This document shows, in pieces, positions 26,724-35,859 of a stretch of DNA of 64,000 bases. Numbering within the stretch: position 1 is the stretch's first letter; every line of letters starts with the position of its first letter. This DNA comes from CBDDKZ01 sp965230415. Lineage in GTDB: Bacteria > Bacteroidota > Bacteroidia > Cytophagales > JAAEPT01. The notes beneath the pieces are model-generated. The model was not told where the DNA came from and made no database searches. It saw only the letters and a program-made list of their open reading frames with translations. The translations under genes were made by a program, and so were the position numbers. The DNA lies in assembly GCA_965230415.1 (NCBI GenBank), contig CBDDKZ010000005.1:2108001-2172000 (forward strand), in the 5' to 3' direction.

Positions 26724-29381
26724 ATGACTTCATACTCATATAGTTACCACGTCAAATTCATGCTCATAGCCTTTTTTGCGCTATGTACGGTTGATTTTGC
26801 GCGTGCTATAGGGGTAAAAGAGATTGATCCTACAGATGAACACCTTTCTCTGAGTTTTAACAAAAACGATCGAGGACGCTACAATAACTTTATGCGTTAT
26901 AATTGCAAAGAGGAAGAACGGCTTAATATTGAACTACGCGCTGGCGAACATTTTTATTTTGGTTTTAAATTCAATCACGGTGGTACCGAAACTTTTATTG
27001 AAAATGTTTTCATTCGCAGTTGCTGGGTTCGAATAAAAGCACTCGATGGCACCGTCGTATTTGGGCCGGTAGAAATTATACAAGGGCAAAATGGTTACAT
27101 TGATAACCGCTTGCAAGCCAAAGCGGGACCCGGACAGCTTGTTGGCGCCAACGGCTATGGAGCGCTGGATTTTGAGCCAACGGCAGATGGTACCTACTAT
27201 TTGGAAGTGGCCTATAACGCTTCAAATGACGGTACAACAGATCAGTTTGACCTACTCGATGACATTATATTTGCAGCCTCGGAATTTGATTTCACCGTTG
27301 CAGATGCCGGGGGAAATATAAAAGGGGGGCGTGTCTGGTCAAAAGCATGGCACTTAATCTCAGCCGACGATTGGAATACTAAAATCTATAATAAGCAATA
27401 TATATATTCAGACGATGGTGTTGTAACTGAGTTGAGACACAACGGAGATGCCCCTTTTCAATACATCATTATTTCTAATGCCGTTGGTGTACGCAATACC
27501 GGGAACTTACAGGAAGATAGAAAATCAATAGAAGACTTTGACGGTTCGGGATTAATACCACAATACAAATTGTTTTTCGATTTACCGGATACTACTATTT
27601 TTGAAATAGCTGATGTCGACGACTTATTCGGGGCACTTCTTGAGCCGGTGCACATGGAAATGAATTGTCCGGGAGACTTTCATTTGTACATTCGTAACTC
27701 TAAGGAATTGGAAATTACTGTTACTTTTGATTTGAATGATGTTCCAGGTTATCAGGCGGGGAGTGCGGATTTAAGGTGGAATATGCCTTTACAAGAAGGT
27801 GATCACGACATTCCATGGGATGGCAGAGATGCATTTGGAAACTACGCATCCGACGTTAAAGTTACTGTCGAAATAGATTTTATTGCGGGGCTTACTCATA
27901 TGCCTATGTATGATGTAGAAACCAACTTTGATGGATTTTCCGTTCATGCAGTATACCCGGAAGCGCTGAGTGGACCGGTTGGGATTTTATGGGACGATAG
28001 CGACATTGGAGGAACGGTTAACTTAGATAACCCGTGCCAGGCTAATTGCCATGTTTGGGGAGACCATAATGTTGAACCTTACATTGACTTCGGTGATCAA
28101 CGAACTATCAATTCATGGTGGTACATTCGCAAACCTTCCGAAGTGTTTAATTTTGAGTTTAACCCCATATATCTCTTTGCAGAACCAAATACCACGGTGT
28201 GCCCCGGGGAAGAAGTACAACTCATTGCCACCGAAGGCATGGTAAGCTATAGCTGGACACCAAGCGAAGATTTATCAGATTCCTCTATTCATAACCCCGT
28301 AGCATCTGTGGTAAATACCACCGTATTTCAGGTAGAAGCAATAGACCAGGATGGTTGCGTACTGAATGATCAGGTAATTGTTGAAGTTAGCCCCAATCCT
28401 GTCGCCCAAATAGACCCTGTGGTTGTTACCTGCATTGGAGATGAAGAAGTGCTGAACGCAACAAGCTCTAAATCCAACAGTTTTTTCCGCTGGTTTGGTA
28501 ATACCACCGGTTTGAGCACCAATGTCGGTCCTAACCCGGTTTTTATCGCCATGGAAGAAGGTACGTATTTCTATCAGGTAGAGGTAACGGATCGTTATAA
28601 TTGTAAAGATACGGCAACGGTATCGTTTGAGGTAAAACCACCGCCTAGTGCTGCAATAGTACCGCCACCGATAATATGTGTTGGAGACAGTGCTGTACTG
28701 CAAGGGAGTGGAGGCGACTCTTACCGGTGGGAGCCATCCCTGCTGGTAAGCAACGATACTGCCGCAACTACTTTTGCATTTCCTGATACTGCCACCAGGT
28801 TTACCCTTCATGTTTATACGCAAAATGGCTATTGTAGCGACACTGCTTCAGTACTTGTTGTAGTTGATTCTACTGTAGCAAAAGCAAGTATTTCTGCCGA
28901 TTATATTTTTACAGGTGATGAAGTAACCTTGTTCGCAGACAGCAGGCATTATCAAATTCAGTGGCTGAACATTTACGACCAGGTTTTTTACGATGGTGAT
29001 TACCTGCCATCAATAAAGGACATACCGGACACTTCAGGCACTTACAAGTTGATAGGTATCACAGAAAATGGCTGCACAGATACAGCCAGTGTTTACGTTA
29101 ATGTACTTTTCCCAATAAAAGTGCCAAATGTGTTTTCTCCAAACCAGGATGGTATCAACGATTTGTTTAATGTGATTAACCTTCCAGCTTATCCCAACCC
29201 GCTTATTAAAATTTATAACAGATGGGGCAATTTGGTATACTCCCACCTTGGGCCTTACAAGGCTCCATGGAAGGGCTACGATCGCGATAATCACTTATTG
29301 CCTGTTGGAACTTACTATTTTGTAATCGAACTCAACTTTAAGGAAATGCACCTGGCCGGAGACATTACACTTCTACGTTAG
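26724..29381 (+). CDS. T9SS type-B sorted exported protein with Ig/PKD-like domains
   Basis: 885 residues. Signal peptide near FMLIAFFALCTVDFARA. The N-terminal half (about 30-470) is a unique beta-rich region with aromatic and acidic strands (FIENVFIRSCWVRIKALDGTVVFGP; ADLRWNMPLQEGDHDIPWDGRDAFGNY) that I do not assign. Residues about 480-800 hold four Ig/PKD-like modules with the pattern VCPGEEVQL..YSWTP, VTCIGDEEVL..FFRWFG, ICVGDSAVL..YRWEP and a more divergent fourth. The C-terminal 85 residues (IKVPNVFSPNQDGINDLFNV to DITLLR) are the gliding-type T9SS sorting domain. Predicted surface or released protein. Unlike the other two type-B proteins it has no PorP/SprF gene beside it. Confidence 0.85.
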   Translation: MTSYSYSYHVKFMLIAFFALCTVDFARAIGVKEIDPTDEHLSLSFNKNDRGRYNNFMRYNCKEEERLNIELRAGEHFYFGFKFNHGGTETFIENVFIRSCWVRIKALDGTVVFGPVEIIQGQNGYIDNRLQAKAGPGQLVGANGYGALDFEPTADGTYYLEVAYNASNDGTTDQFDLLDDIIFAASEFDFTVADAGGNIKGGRVWSKAWHLISADDWNTKIYNKQYIYSDDGVVTELRHNGDAPFQYIIISNAVGVRNTGNLQEDRKSIEDFDGSGLIPQYKLFFDLPDTTIFEIADVDDLFGALLEPVHMEMNCPGDFHLYIRNSKELEITVTFDLNDVPGYQAGSADLRWNMPLQEGDHDIPWDGRDAFGNYASDVKVTVEIDFIAGLTHMPMYDVETNFDGFSVHAVYPEALSGPVGILWDDSDIGGTVNLDNPCQANCHVWGDHNVEPYIDFGDQRTINSWWYIRKPSEVFNFEFNPIYLFAEPNTTVCPGEEVQLIATEGMVSYSWTPSEDLSDSSIHNPVASVVNTTVFQVEAIDQDGCVLNDQVIVEVSPNPVAQIDPVVVTCIGDEEVLNATSSKSNSFFRWFGNTTGLSTNVGPNPVFIAMEEGTYFYQVEVTDRYNCKDTATVSFEVKPPPSAAIVPPPIICVGDSAVLQGSGGDSYRWEPSLLVSNDTAATTFAFPDTATRFTLHVYTQNGYCSDTASVLVVVDSTVAKASISADYIFTGDEVTLFADSRHYQIQWLNIYDQVFYDGDYLPSIKDIPDTSGTYKLIGITENGCTDTASVYVNVLFPIKVPNVFSPNQDGINDLFNVINLPAYPNPLIKIYNRWGNLVYSHLGPYKAPWKGYDRDNHLLPVGTYYFVIELNFKEMHLAGDITLLR

Positions 29382-29394
29382 ACTAGTTAGACGT

Positions 29395-30558
29395 TTATTT
29401 AACCATTGCCATATATACACTACCATAAGTACCTACTCGATCTTGCTTATGTGTCGATTGAGTAAGTTCTTGTTCAAACTCTACATTATCAAGTACGAAT
29501 TGCGGGAAAAAGTCGATTTTTAACGCAGCGGATCGTTGCAAAATCTTAGTCCCTATATTGCTCTTTTCCAGAATAAGTCTCCATTCTTCTTCCAACGCGG
29601 CATTGTCGTAACTGGCTAACCAGTCCTGGTGATCTAATAAGACGTAGTGAGAGAACTTATGTTCCTGACTTTTGAGGTAATTACTGATAGTAGTAGTATT
29701 GATATGGAGCTTGTCAATGAGTCCCTGATAAGTTTTAAAATGCGCTTCTTTCAAATAATTAGGACAACAGTCGTGTGAATATTTGCCATGAGCATAAAGT
29801 TTCCAGAAATAATTCTCGCTCATTGGCAAAGCGGTAAATATATACCTTAAATTTTCAGCAATATAGCTCGACACACCACCTTCGGGATATGCTTCAATCA
29901 TTAATTGGCGCTGTGGTCGCGGAACTCCCAAAAGCGATGTAGCCAGGTGTCTGTTCATTGCCCAGCGTACAAACTTACTCATCATTTTTGGCTCTAGTTC
30001 ATCATAGATATTCAGTTGAGTCGGAATATCTTTCGCATCCATTAAACGATTTACCAGGTCTCTGTATTGATCTTTACGGTTGAGGTATTTGTATAATAAC
30101 CAGGCAAACTGCCCGGCGGTACCACGGAAATAAAAGGTTTTGTTAGGGTTCTTGTGGCAGAAGTAACTAATTTTTTCATCCCAGAAAGCGGCATATTCAG
30201 GTAATAATTGTTCCCTAAGATGCGTGAAATAAAACTGGCGGGCATCTGACATATAACCCTCTCCAAACAGTTGAAAGTGTCTTTCATAGTCACCGTAGCG
30301 AAACGAAGCTTGTTTCAATGCCAGTAATGCATTTTGACGTACGTTTACATCAACTGTATGTACTTCGGCAGGATTGTCCAGCAGGTAATCCAAAGCGTTA
30401 CATCCGGCACTGGTTATCATGAGTACTTTACTCTTTTCGTCCAGCTTAAGTAATTGACGATCACAACGGGGATCTTCCCAACAGGTGTTGTAAACCAGGT
30501 TATTAAGGTGAATTTTTTGAAATAGCTTGTCCTTTACTTTATTGAGTGCTTTTTTCAT
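29395..30558 (-). CDS. DUF3419/BtaA-like 3-amino-3-carboxypropyl transferase
   Basis: About 387 residues from the ATG at 30558; the open frame extends 53 codons further but that extension is hydrophobic and unlike the family. The start KIHLNNLVYNTCWEDPRCDRQLLKL, the SAM-site-like MITSAGCNALDYLLDNP (about 47-63) and VHTVDVNVRQNALLALK are hallmarks of DUF3419/BtaA. In Rhodobacter, BtaA transfers the aminocarboxypropyl group of SAM to diacylglycerol, the first step to betaine lipids. No BtaB-type methyltransferase is visible nearby. Diacylglycerol as substrate here is inference; related proteins may act on other acceptors. It is divergent from a GNAT-like gene. Confidence 0.75.
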   Translation of the reverse strand: MKKALNKVKDKLFQKIHLNNLVYNTCWEDPRCDRQLLKLDEKSKVLMITSAGCNALDYLLDNPAEVHTVDVNVRQNALLALKQASFRYGDYERHFQLFGEGYMSDARQFYFTHLREQLLPEYAAFWDEKISYFCHKNPNKTFYFRGTAGQFAWLLYKYLNRKDQYRDLVNRLMDAKDIPTQLNIYDELEPKMMSKFVRWAMNRHLATSLLGVPRPQRQLMIEAYPEGGVSSYIAENLRYIFTALPMSENYFWKLYAHGKYSHDCCPNYLKEAHFKTYQGLIDKLHINTTTISNYLKSQEHKFSHYVLLDHQDWLASYDNAALEEEWRLILEKSNIGTKILQRSAALKIDFFPQFVLDNVEFEQELTQSTHKQDRVGTYGSVYMAMVK

Positions 30559-30723
30559 GCCGTAGCTCTTAGATATCTTATTCGGGTAAAATTTGACGGT
30601 AATATTAAGAGGTGAGACGGCAACTTTGCAATAGTTTTGCGTAACCTTAATGATAATATAACATTTTCGAAAGATTGGACTGCTTATTATAACGTAACAT
30701 AGCGCTTGTATTAACAAAACGAT

Positions 30724-31875
30724 ATGTCAGCATTCCGGATCTATAACTCCGATAATATTGATGAACTTGATTGGTCATCATATCACGACGGTATTCAAAG
30801 TCAACGTTATTTAGAACCACTGGTTAAAAACGGCGTATCCTCCTACATCACCAACTCCTCTTGTGAATTGATGATATGTGCAGGTCATCAGTTGCTATTA
30901 CCCCTCGTTTTAAGCAGCAATAGCAAAAACCAAACATATGTTGTTTCAAATAACACTCAATTTATTGACTATCCTTTGGAAGAGATAGTACAAGGTAGTA
31001 AGTACCCTAAATATGTGAAAATAGGCTCCAGGCTCTTTTTTGCCTTGCTTAAAATGATAGGTCGTTTATCCCGGTTTGATAATTGTGTATTTGTAAATAA
31101 CTGGTTGGTGTCCACTAATCTCTATCCGCAGTTGTCAAAAGAAGTGATTGATGATTTGATGGGCTGTTTGAGTGCGCATTTTCCGAAAAAAACAATTGTA
31201 TTTAAAGGCTTGCTTCGTGAGTTTAATGCAGGGATAATGGACGCACTTGCAGAAAATAATTGTAAAGAGATTGTTACCAGACAGGTCTATATGATGGACC
31301 CAGCGTTAAAAAAATACAAAAAGAAACGTCCCTATACGCAGGATAAAAAACATGCTGAAAAATCGGAAGGCTTGCAGTGGAGTGTACAAGAGTCGCTTTC
31401 AGATGAAGAAAAGTCTAAGATCATTGCCATGTACACCGATCTTTATATTCGAAAATATTCGGTACATAACCCGCATTATACGCCCTCATTTTTGAGTTTA
31501 TTACTCCATAAAGGCGTAATGACTCTTCATGTACTAAAGGAAAATGAACGCATACAGGCATCACAACTCATTTTTACGTTAAACGGAATGCTAACCACAC
31601 CAATGATCGGTTACGATGCACAGGAACCTAAAGAAAAGGGTTTGTATCGCTTGATGAACATGGCACTCATGCAGGAAGCGATCGAAAAAAACTTTGTCCT
31701 GAATATGAGCTCGGGCGCATCGAGTTTTAAGAAACAAAGAGGTGGAGTACCGGTGTTTGAACACAATATGGTAAAATACAATCACGTTGGACCTGTAAGA
31801 AGACTACCCTGGCTTATATTTAAGATGCTTTCAGATAAAGTAGTTAAGCCGGGAATGGAAAAATATGAAGTATAA
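30724..31875 (+). CDS. GNAT/FemAB-like acyltransferase family protein
   Basis: 383 residues, soluble. The first half (SAFRIYNSDNIDELDWSSYHDGI.., LLLPLVLSSNSKNQTYVVSNNTQFIDYPLEE) and second half (SDEEKSKIIAMYTDLYIRKYS; MTLHVLKENERIQASQLIFTLNGMLTTPMIGYDAQEPKEKGLYRLMNMALMQEA) fit the tandem-GNAT layout of FemAB-like proteins, the latter being the acyl-donor-binding part. Substrate unknown. Divergent from the BtaA-like gene across a 165-nt gap, which hints at a shared lipid or aminoacyl pathway. A hairpin with poly-A/T follows the stop. Confidence 0.6.
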   Translation: MSAFRIYNSDNIDELDWSSYHDGIQSQRYLEPLVKNGVSSYITNSSCELMICAGHQLLLPLVLSSNSKNQTYVVSNNTQFIDYPLEEIVQGSKYPKYVKIGSRLFFALLKMIGRLSRFDNCVFVNNWLVSTNLYPQLSKEVIDDLMGCLSAHFPKKTIVFKGLLREFNAGIMDALAENNCKEIVTRQVYMMDPALKKYKKKRPYTQDKKHAEKSEGLQWSVQESLSDEEKSKIIAMYTDLYIRKYSVHNPHYTPSFLSLLLHKGVMTLHVLKENERIQASQLIFTLNGMLTTPMIGYDAQEPKEKGLYRLMNMALMQEAIEKNFVLNMSSGASSFKKQRGGVPVFEHNMVKYNHVGPVRRLPWLIFKMLSDKVVKPGMEKYEV

Positions 31876-31905
31876 AAAAACGTTGCTGCACAAAGCGCAG
31901 CAACG
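31874..31905 (-). terminator. Terminator hairpin between convergent genes
   Basis: A 9-bp stem CGTTGCTGC/GCAGCAACG (31881-31889 with 31897-31905) with a 7-nt loop. On the minus strand it is followed by seven T, so it best serves the minus-strand DMT transporter; on the plus strand it follows the GNAT gene without a T-run. Confidence 0.75.
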
Positions 31906-32128
31906 CTTAATCAACCAAGTTTTGTAATATGTTCTTATTACAAAGTTTTCGAACCAATCATTCGATAATTACTATTAACTAAATAAAGCTCCCCAATCTT
32001 ATAGACGAACTTCATCGTTGTTTACCCGACAAGATATTTACAATGTTAGATTAGGGAGAAATCAATTTACTTCATATATAATATGCATAGCGACGCTTAA
32101 ATGTTACCTGCGTGGTGAAAAAAATGTA

Positions 32129-33004
32129 CTATTTACTCCTGCCCATCAGAATTATTCCGGAAACGGTAAGCAACATGCTTATAATATGCGCAGTAGTAAA
32201 AACTTCGCCGTCGTAGATACCCCAGAGCACAGCCACGATAGAAACCACATAAGTAATTGAGCTCACAAAAACAGCGGGGGCAGCTTTTACCAGGACATTG
32301 AATAAAAATGCGGCAAATGCGGTAGAACTGGCTCCTAACAACATGGTGTAGCCTATGGACGGACCTAGCACGTCGGGGTTGGCATAATATTGAGTTACAA
32401 TTCCGCTTTTGAATACATATATCCAGCATATGGGGCTCCAAAAAAACAAGGTCAGACTGGCAAGCTGAACGGTGCTGATATTTACCAGGCGGTATTTCAG
32501 GATATTCAAATTCAAGCCATAACTCATGGTAGCCAACAATATGAGTACACCTTGCCACTGGCTAAAATCCAGGTCCCCTTTTACGTTGATAAATACCAGT
32601 AAGAGACTACCAATTAAGCCGATGCTTAAGCCAATCAATTGCCTCGTAGTAGCTTTCTTTTTGAAAAACAGGTAACCAACGATCACGACCCATACAGGTG
32701 TAAGGGTGTTACCAACCCCCGAAACACCAGAGCTCACCACCTGCTGTGCCATAGCAAACATGACGGCAGGAAATACCGATCCTAAAAAACCTGTAAACGT
32801 TAAAATGGGCCAATTTTTGGCCGGGACTTTTCGTAGGTGGTAAAGGGCGAAAGGCATCAAAAGCAAGGAGCCTGTCCCGATACGCAAGGAGGCTAGCTGC
32901 AAAGGATCGAGCCCTAGCAAACCGCGCTTCATGAGTAAATAGGCGCTGCCCCAGATTAGTGAGAGCATAATGTATAATAACCAACCGATACCCTTCGATG
33001 ACAT
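32129..33004 (-). CDS. DMT-superfamily (EamA) transporter
   Basis: 291 residues with ten predicted membrane helices in two EamA halves. The first half starts WLLYIMLSLIWGSAYLLMKRGL and includes LASLRIGTGSLLLMPFALYHLRKV and GVSGVGNTLTPVWVVIVGYLFFKKK. The second starts at GVLILLATMSYGLNLNILKYRL and ends SSITYVVSIVAVLWGIYDGEVF and ISMLLTVSGIILMGR. Drug/metabolite transporters export small metabolites; substrate unknown. The last residue KYVVS.. region and short C-terminus are normal. It lies immediately downstream of dusB (about 75 nt) but a joint role is not implied. Confidence 0.88.
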   Translation of the reverse strand: MSSKGIGWLLYIMLSLIWGSAYLLMKRGLLGLDPLQLASLRIGTGSLLLMPFALYHLRKVPAKNWPILTFTGFLGSVFPAVMFAMAQQVVSSGVSGVGNTLTPVWVVIVGYLFFKKKATTRQLIGLSIGLIGSLLLVFINVKGDLDFSQWQGVLILLATMSYGLNLNILKYRLVNISTVQLASLTLFFWSPICWIYVFKSGIVTQYYANPDVLGPSIGYTMLLGASSTAFAAFLFNVLVKAAPAVFVSSITYVVSIVAVLWGIYDGEVFTTAHIISMLLTVSGIILMGRSK

Positions 33005-33079
33005 CTCTATCTTGCGGTAAGTAAGAACGATTAGGCAAACAATTTTTAGCTATTAAAGATTCAGTTATGAAAGAAAGTT

Positions 33080-34075
33080 TCATTCGGCCACATGCGTATT
33101 GGCATAGTGGTGTTCAATTTCGTGAAGTGTATCGAACAACTCATTAGGGTCCATGCTTTCTACCAGGCGCATTCTAAATGGCTTAAAGTTGCGAAAACCT
33201 CTGAAGTAGTTGGTATAATGGCGACGCATTTCCAGAACACCGAGCACCTCTCCTTTCCACTCCAGTGACTTGGTTAAGTGCTTCCTGCATATTTCCACGC
33301 GGTCGTTGAGGCTGGGTTTAGGCAAATGTTCACCCGTTTTCATGAAATGCTTGATTTCATTAAAGATCCAGGGGTAGCCAATAGCTGCCCTTCCGATCAT
33401 GATGCCGTCGACACCAAATTTTTCTTTGTATTCCAGGGCTTTTTCCGGCGAGTCGATGTCTCCGTTTCCGAAAATAGGAATGTGAATAGAAGGGTGGTTT
33501 TTCACTTCGGCGATGGGATTCCAGTCGGCCACACCCTTATACATTTGCTTTCTGGTACGGCCGTGTATGGATAAAGCCCGGATGCCCACATCCTGAAGTC
33601 GTTGAGCCACCTCCAGAATTTTGATAGAAGATTCGTCCCAACCTAAGCGTGTTTTTACAGTGACGGGGAGATCTACCTGCTTCACAATTTCTTCGGTCAT
33701 GGCCTGCATTTTAGGTAAGTCCTGCAAAATGCCGGCTCCGGCACCCTTGCAAGCGACCTTTTTTACCGGACAACCGTAGTTGATATCAATAATCTCTGGT
33801 CCGGCTTTTTCAGCTATCTCGGCAGCCTGGCGCATCGATTCTATTTTATCACCAAAAATCTGAATGCCAATAGGCCTTTCCTGGTCATAAATGTCGAGCT
33901 TCTGTACACTTTTATCGGCATGGCGAATAAGACCTTCCGACGAAATAAATTCCGTAAACATGAGGTCGGCACCATTTTCTTTACATACGGCACGAAAAGG
34001 AGGGTCGCTCACATCTTCCATAGGTGCCAACAATAACGGAAACTCCCCTAACTCGATATCACCAATTTTTACCAT
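33080..34075 (-). CDS. dusB: tRNA-dihydrouridine synthase
   Basis: 331 residues of the FMN-dependent Dus family: a TIM barrel starting LLLAPMEDVSDPPFR, then the catalytic motif DINYGCPVKKVACKGAGAGIL with the general-acid cysteine C102, LPVTVKTRLGWD, LSIHGRTRKQMYKG, IFGNGDIDSPEKAL and IMIGRAAIGYPWIF. It reduces specific uridines in the tRNA D-loop. The length and the GRxxxG(Y/N)PWIF motif fit DusB/Dus1-like bacterial members. A TAnnTTTG element lies 20 nt upstream. Confidence 0.93.
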   Translation of the reverse strand: MVKIGDIELGEFPLLLAPMEDVSDPPFRAVCKENGADLMFTEFISSEGLIRHADKSVQKLDIYDQERPIGIQIFGDKIESMRQAAEIAEKAGPEIIDINYGCPVKKVACKGAGAGILQDLPKMQAMTEEIVKQVDLPVTVKTRLGWDESSIKILEVAQRLQDVGIRALSIHGRTRKQMYKGVADWNPIAEVKNHPSIHIPIFGNGDIDSPEKALEYKEKFGVDGIMIGRAAIGYPWIFNEIKHFMKTGEHLPKPSLNDRVEICRKHLTKSLEWKGEVLGVLEMRRHYTNYFRGFRNFKPFRMRLVESMDPNELFDTLHEIEHHYANTHVAE

Positions 34076-34095
34076 GATTTGCTGTTATTGAGTTA

Positions 34096-34103
34096 CAAAG
34101 ATA
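34096..34103 (-). promoter_or_regulatory. -7 promoter element of dusB
   Basis: On the minus strand TATCTTTG fits TAnnTTTG and lies 20 nt upstream of the dusB ATG. No good -33 TTG at the usual spacing. Confidence 0.45.
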
Positions 34104-34156
34104 CGAAAAAAATACAAGGTGTAGGAGATCTTCTTCTTGCGAACATCGAAGACGTT

Positions 34157-34206
34157 GAGGTTTGCAAAACCTTCGATAGGGTTTCCAGATTACAAATCTG
34201 AAAAAG
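34157..34206. repeat. Partial copy of multi-hairpin repeat (R1 family)
   Basis: Two adjacent hairpins, AGGTTTgcaAAACCT and AGATTacaAATCT, joined by TCGATAGGGTTTCC. This is the same order and joining sequence as hairpins 3 and 4 of the fuller copies at 38140 and 43569, but with compensating base changes in both stems. It lies between dusB and prfC. Confidence 0.65.
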
Positions 34207-34211
34207 CTTTC

Positions 34212-35786
34212 TTAAAACTCCGATTTATAGTGGAATTCGATTTCTGTGTACTTTTCTTCGGCCTGGGAAATGGAATAACGGGACTCTGCCAGGAACACAT
34301 AATTACCGTGCTTGTCCTTGGCCACAAAACGTTGCTTGCGTAGCAGAAAGTCTTTGAGCTGCTCTTCATTGTTAGACTTTATCCAGCAGGCTTTGTACAA
34401 CTGGTAAGGCTCAAAACGACAAGAAGCGCCATATTCGTGCTTCAAGCGGTATTGAATCACATCAAACTGTAGCGGTCCCACGGTACCGATGATTTTCCGG
34501 TTGGAAAACTGGTGCGTAAACAATTGGGCTACACCTTCATCCATCAGCTGGTCTATGCCTTTTGCCAGCTGCTTGGCCTTCATAGGGTCGGCATTCTCGA
34601 TGTATTTAAATAGCTCGGGCGAAAAAGTAGGGATACCTGTAAACTTGAGCTGCTCACCTTCGGTGAGTGTATCGCCAATTTTAAAGTTACCGGTGTCGTG
34701 AATACCTACAATATCTCCCGGGAACGCCTCGTCTACCACCGACTTCTTTTCGGCCATAAAAGCGGTAGGGTTACTGAATTTAAACTGCTTGCCCTGTCTC
34801 ACGTGCAGGTAATTGGTGTTTCTTCTGAATATACCCGAGCATATTTTCACAAAGGCCAGGCGGTCGCGGTGCTTCGGGTCCATGTTGGCATGTATTTTGA
34901 AAACAAATCCGGTAAACTTGTTTTCAGTTGCTGTCACTTCGCGCTGTTCGGTTTTGCTGTTTTGCGGTTGTGGCGCTATTTCTATGAAAGACTCCAGCAA
35001 TTCTTTGACCCCGAAATTGTTGAGGGCACTACCAAAAAACACCGGGGAAATGTTCCCTTCGAGGTAATCTTCCGCTTTAAAGTCAGGGTAAACGCCATCT
35101 ACCAATTCGGTTTCCTCCCTAAGCGTTTCTGCGGCATCTTCACCGATGCGTTGGTCCAGTACCGGGTCATTGAGGTCAATTTCTTCGGTATCGGTCACGC
35201 GTTGCTTGTCCGATTCAAAAAGGAGCAACTGCTTTTTGTATAAGCTGTAAACCCCTTGCAGGTCAGGTCCCATGCCTATAGGCCAGCTTAGCGGGCGCAC
35301 CCTAATTTTGAGTTTTTCTTCAATTTCGTCGAGCAAATCAAAGGCATCTTTACCCGGCCGGTCCAATTTATTGATAAAAACAATGATGGGGGTGTTGCGC
35401 ATGCGGCACACACTCACCAGCTTTTCGGTCTGGATCTCCACCCCTTTTGCCACATCGATGACCACGATAACACTGTCTACCGCCGTTAAAGTACGGTAGG
35501 TATCTTCAGCAAAATCCTGGTGACCAGGCGTATCGAGGATATTGATTTTCTTGCCCTGGTATTCAAAACCCATAACCGAGGTAGCTACCGAAATACCACG
35601 TTGTTTTTCGATTTCCATGAAATCTGAAGTCGCCGTTTTCTTGATTTTATTCGACTTTACAGCTCCCGCAACCTGAATGGCGCCACCGAATAACAATAAT
35701 TTCTCGGTGAGTGTCGTTTTACCTGCATCGGGGTGACTAATAATGGCGAAAGTTCGGCGACGATCAATTTCTTCCTGAAAACCCAT
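34212..35786 (-). CDS. prfC: Peptide chain release factor 3
   Basis: 524 residues, a translational GTPase of the RF3 group. G1 is SHPDAGKTT (17-25), G3 is DTPGHQDF (85-92) and G4 is NKLDR (139-143). Switch-region residues KQRGISVATSVMGFEY are typical of RF3. It continues with the RF3-specific SSALNNFGVKELLESFIEIAPQP equivalent and VGPLQFDVIQYRLKHEYGA. RF3 removes RF1/RF2 from post-termination ribosomes in the cytoplasm. Normal length. Confidence 0.95.
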   Translation of the reverse strand: MGFQEEIDRRRTFAIISHPDAGKTTLTEKLLLFGGAIQVAGAVKSNKIKKTATSDFMEIEKQRGISVATSVMGFEYQGKKINILDTPGHQDFAEDTYRTLTAVDSVIVVIDVAKGVEIQTEKLVSVCRMRNTPIIVFINKLDRPGKDAFDLLDEIEEKLKIRVRPLSWPIGMGPDLQGVYSLYKKQLLLFESDKQRVTDTEEIDLNDPVLDQRIGEDAAETLREETELVDGVYPDFKAEDYLEGNISPVFFGSALNNFGVKELLESFIEIAPQPQNSKTEQREVTATENKFTGFVFKIHANMDPKHRDRLAFVKICSGIFRRNTNYLHVRQGKQFKFSNPTAFMAEKKSVVDEAFPGDIVGIHDTGNFKIGDTLTEGEQLKFTGIPTFSPELFKYIENADPMKAKQLAKGIDQLMDEGVAQLFTHQFSNRKIIGTVGPLQFDVIQYRLKHEYGASCRFEPYQLYKACWIKSNNEEQLKDFLLRKQRFVAKDKHGNYVFLAESRYSISQAEEKYTEIEFHYKSEF

Positions 35787-35808
35787 ATTTAAATAAATCT
35801 TTAGCGTG

Positions 35809-35816
35809 CAAAACTA
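35809..35816 (-). promoter_or_regulatory. -7 promoter element of prfC
   Basis: On the minus strand TAGTTTTG fits TAnnTTTG, 22 nt upstream of the prfC ATG. No clear -33 element. Confidence 0.4.
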
Positions 35817-35859
35817 CGTATAAATATTCAATTCGAAAAAAGCTATTTTTTAGAGAACT

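Noticed and set aside
28275..28823. 182-codon minus-strand frame opposite the T9SS type-B protein at 26724
   Set aside because: Antisense to Ig/PKD-like coding sequence; no recognisable domain.
32133..32558. 141-codon minus-strand frame overlapping the DMT transporter in another register
   Set aside because: Lies within the transporter coding region, which has the expected ten-helix pattern; this frame has none.
34698..35243. 181-codon frame on the plus strand opposite prfC
   Set aside because: Shadow of the strongly supported prfC gene.
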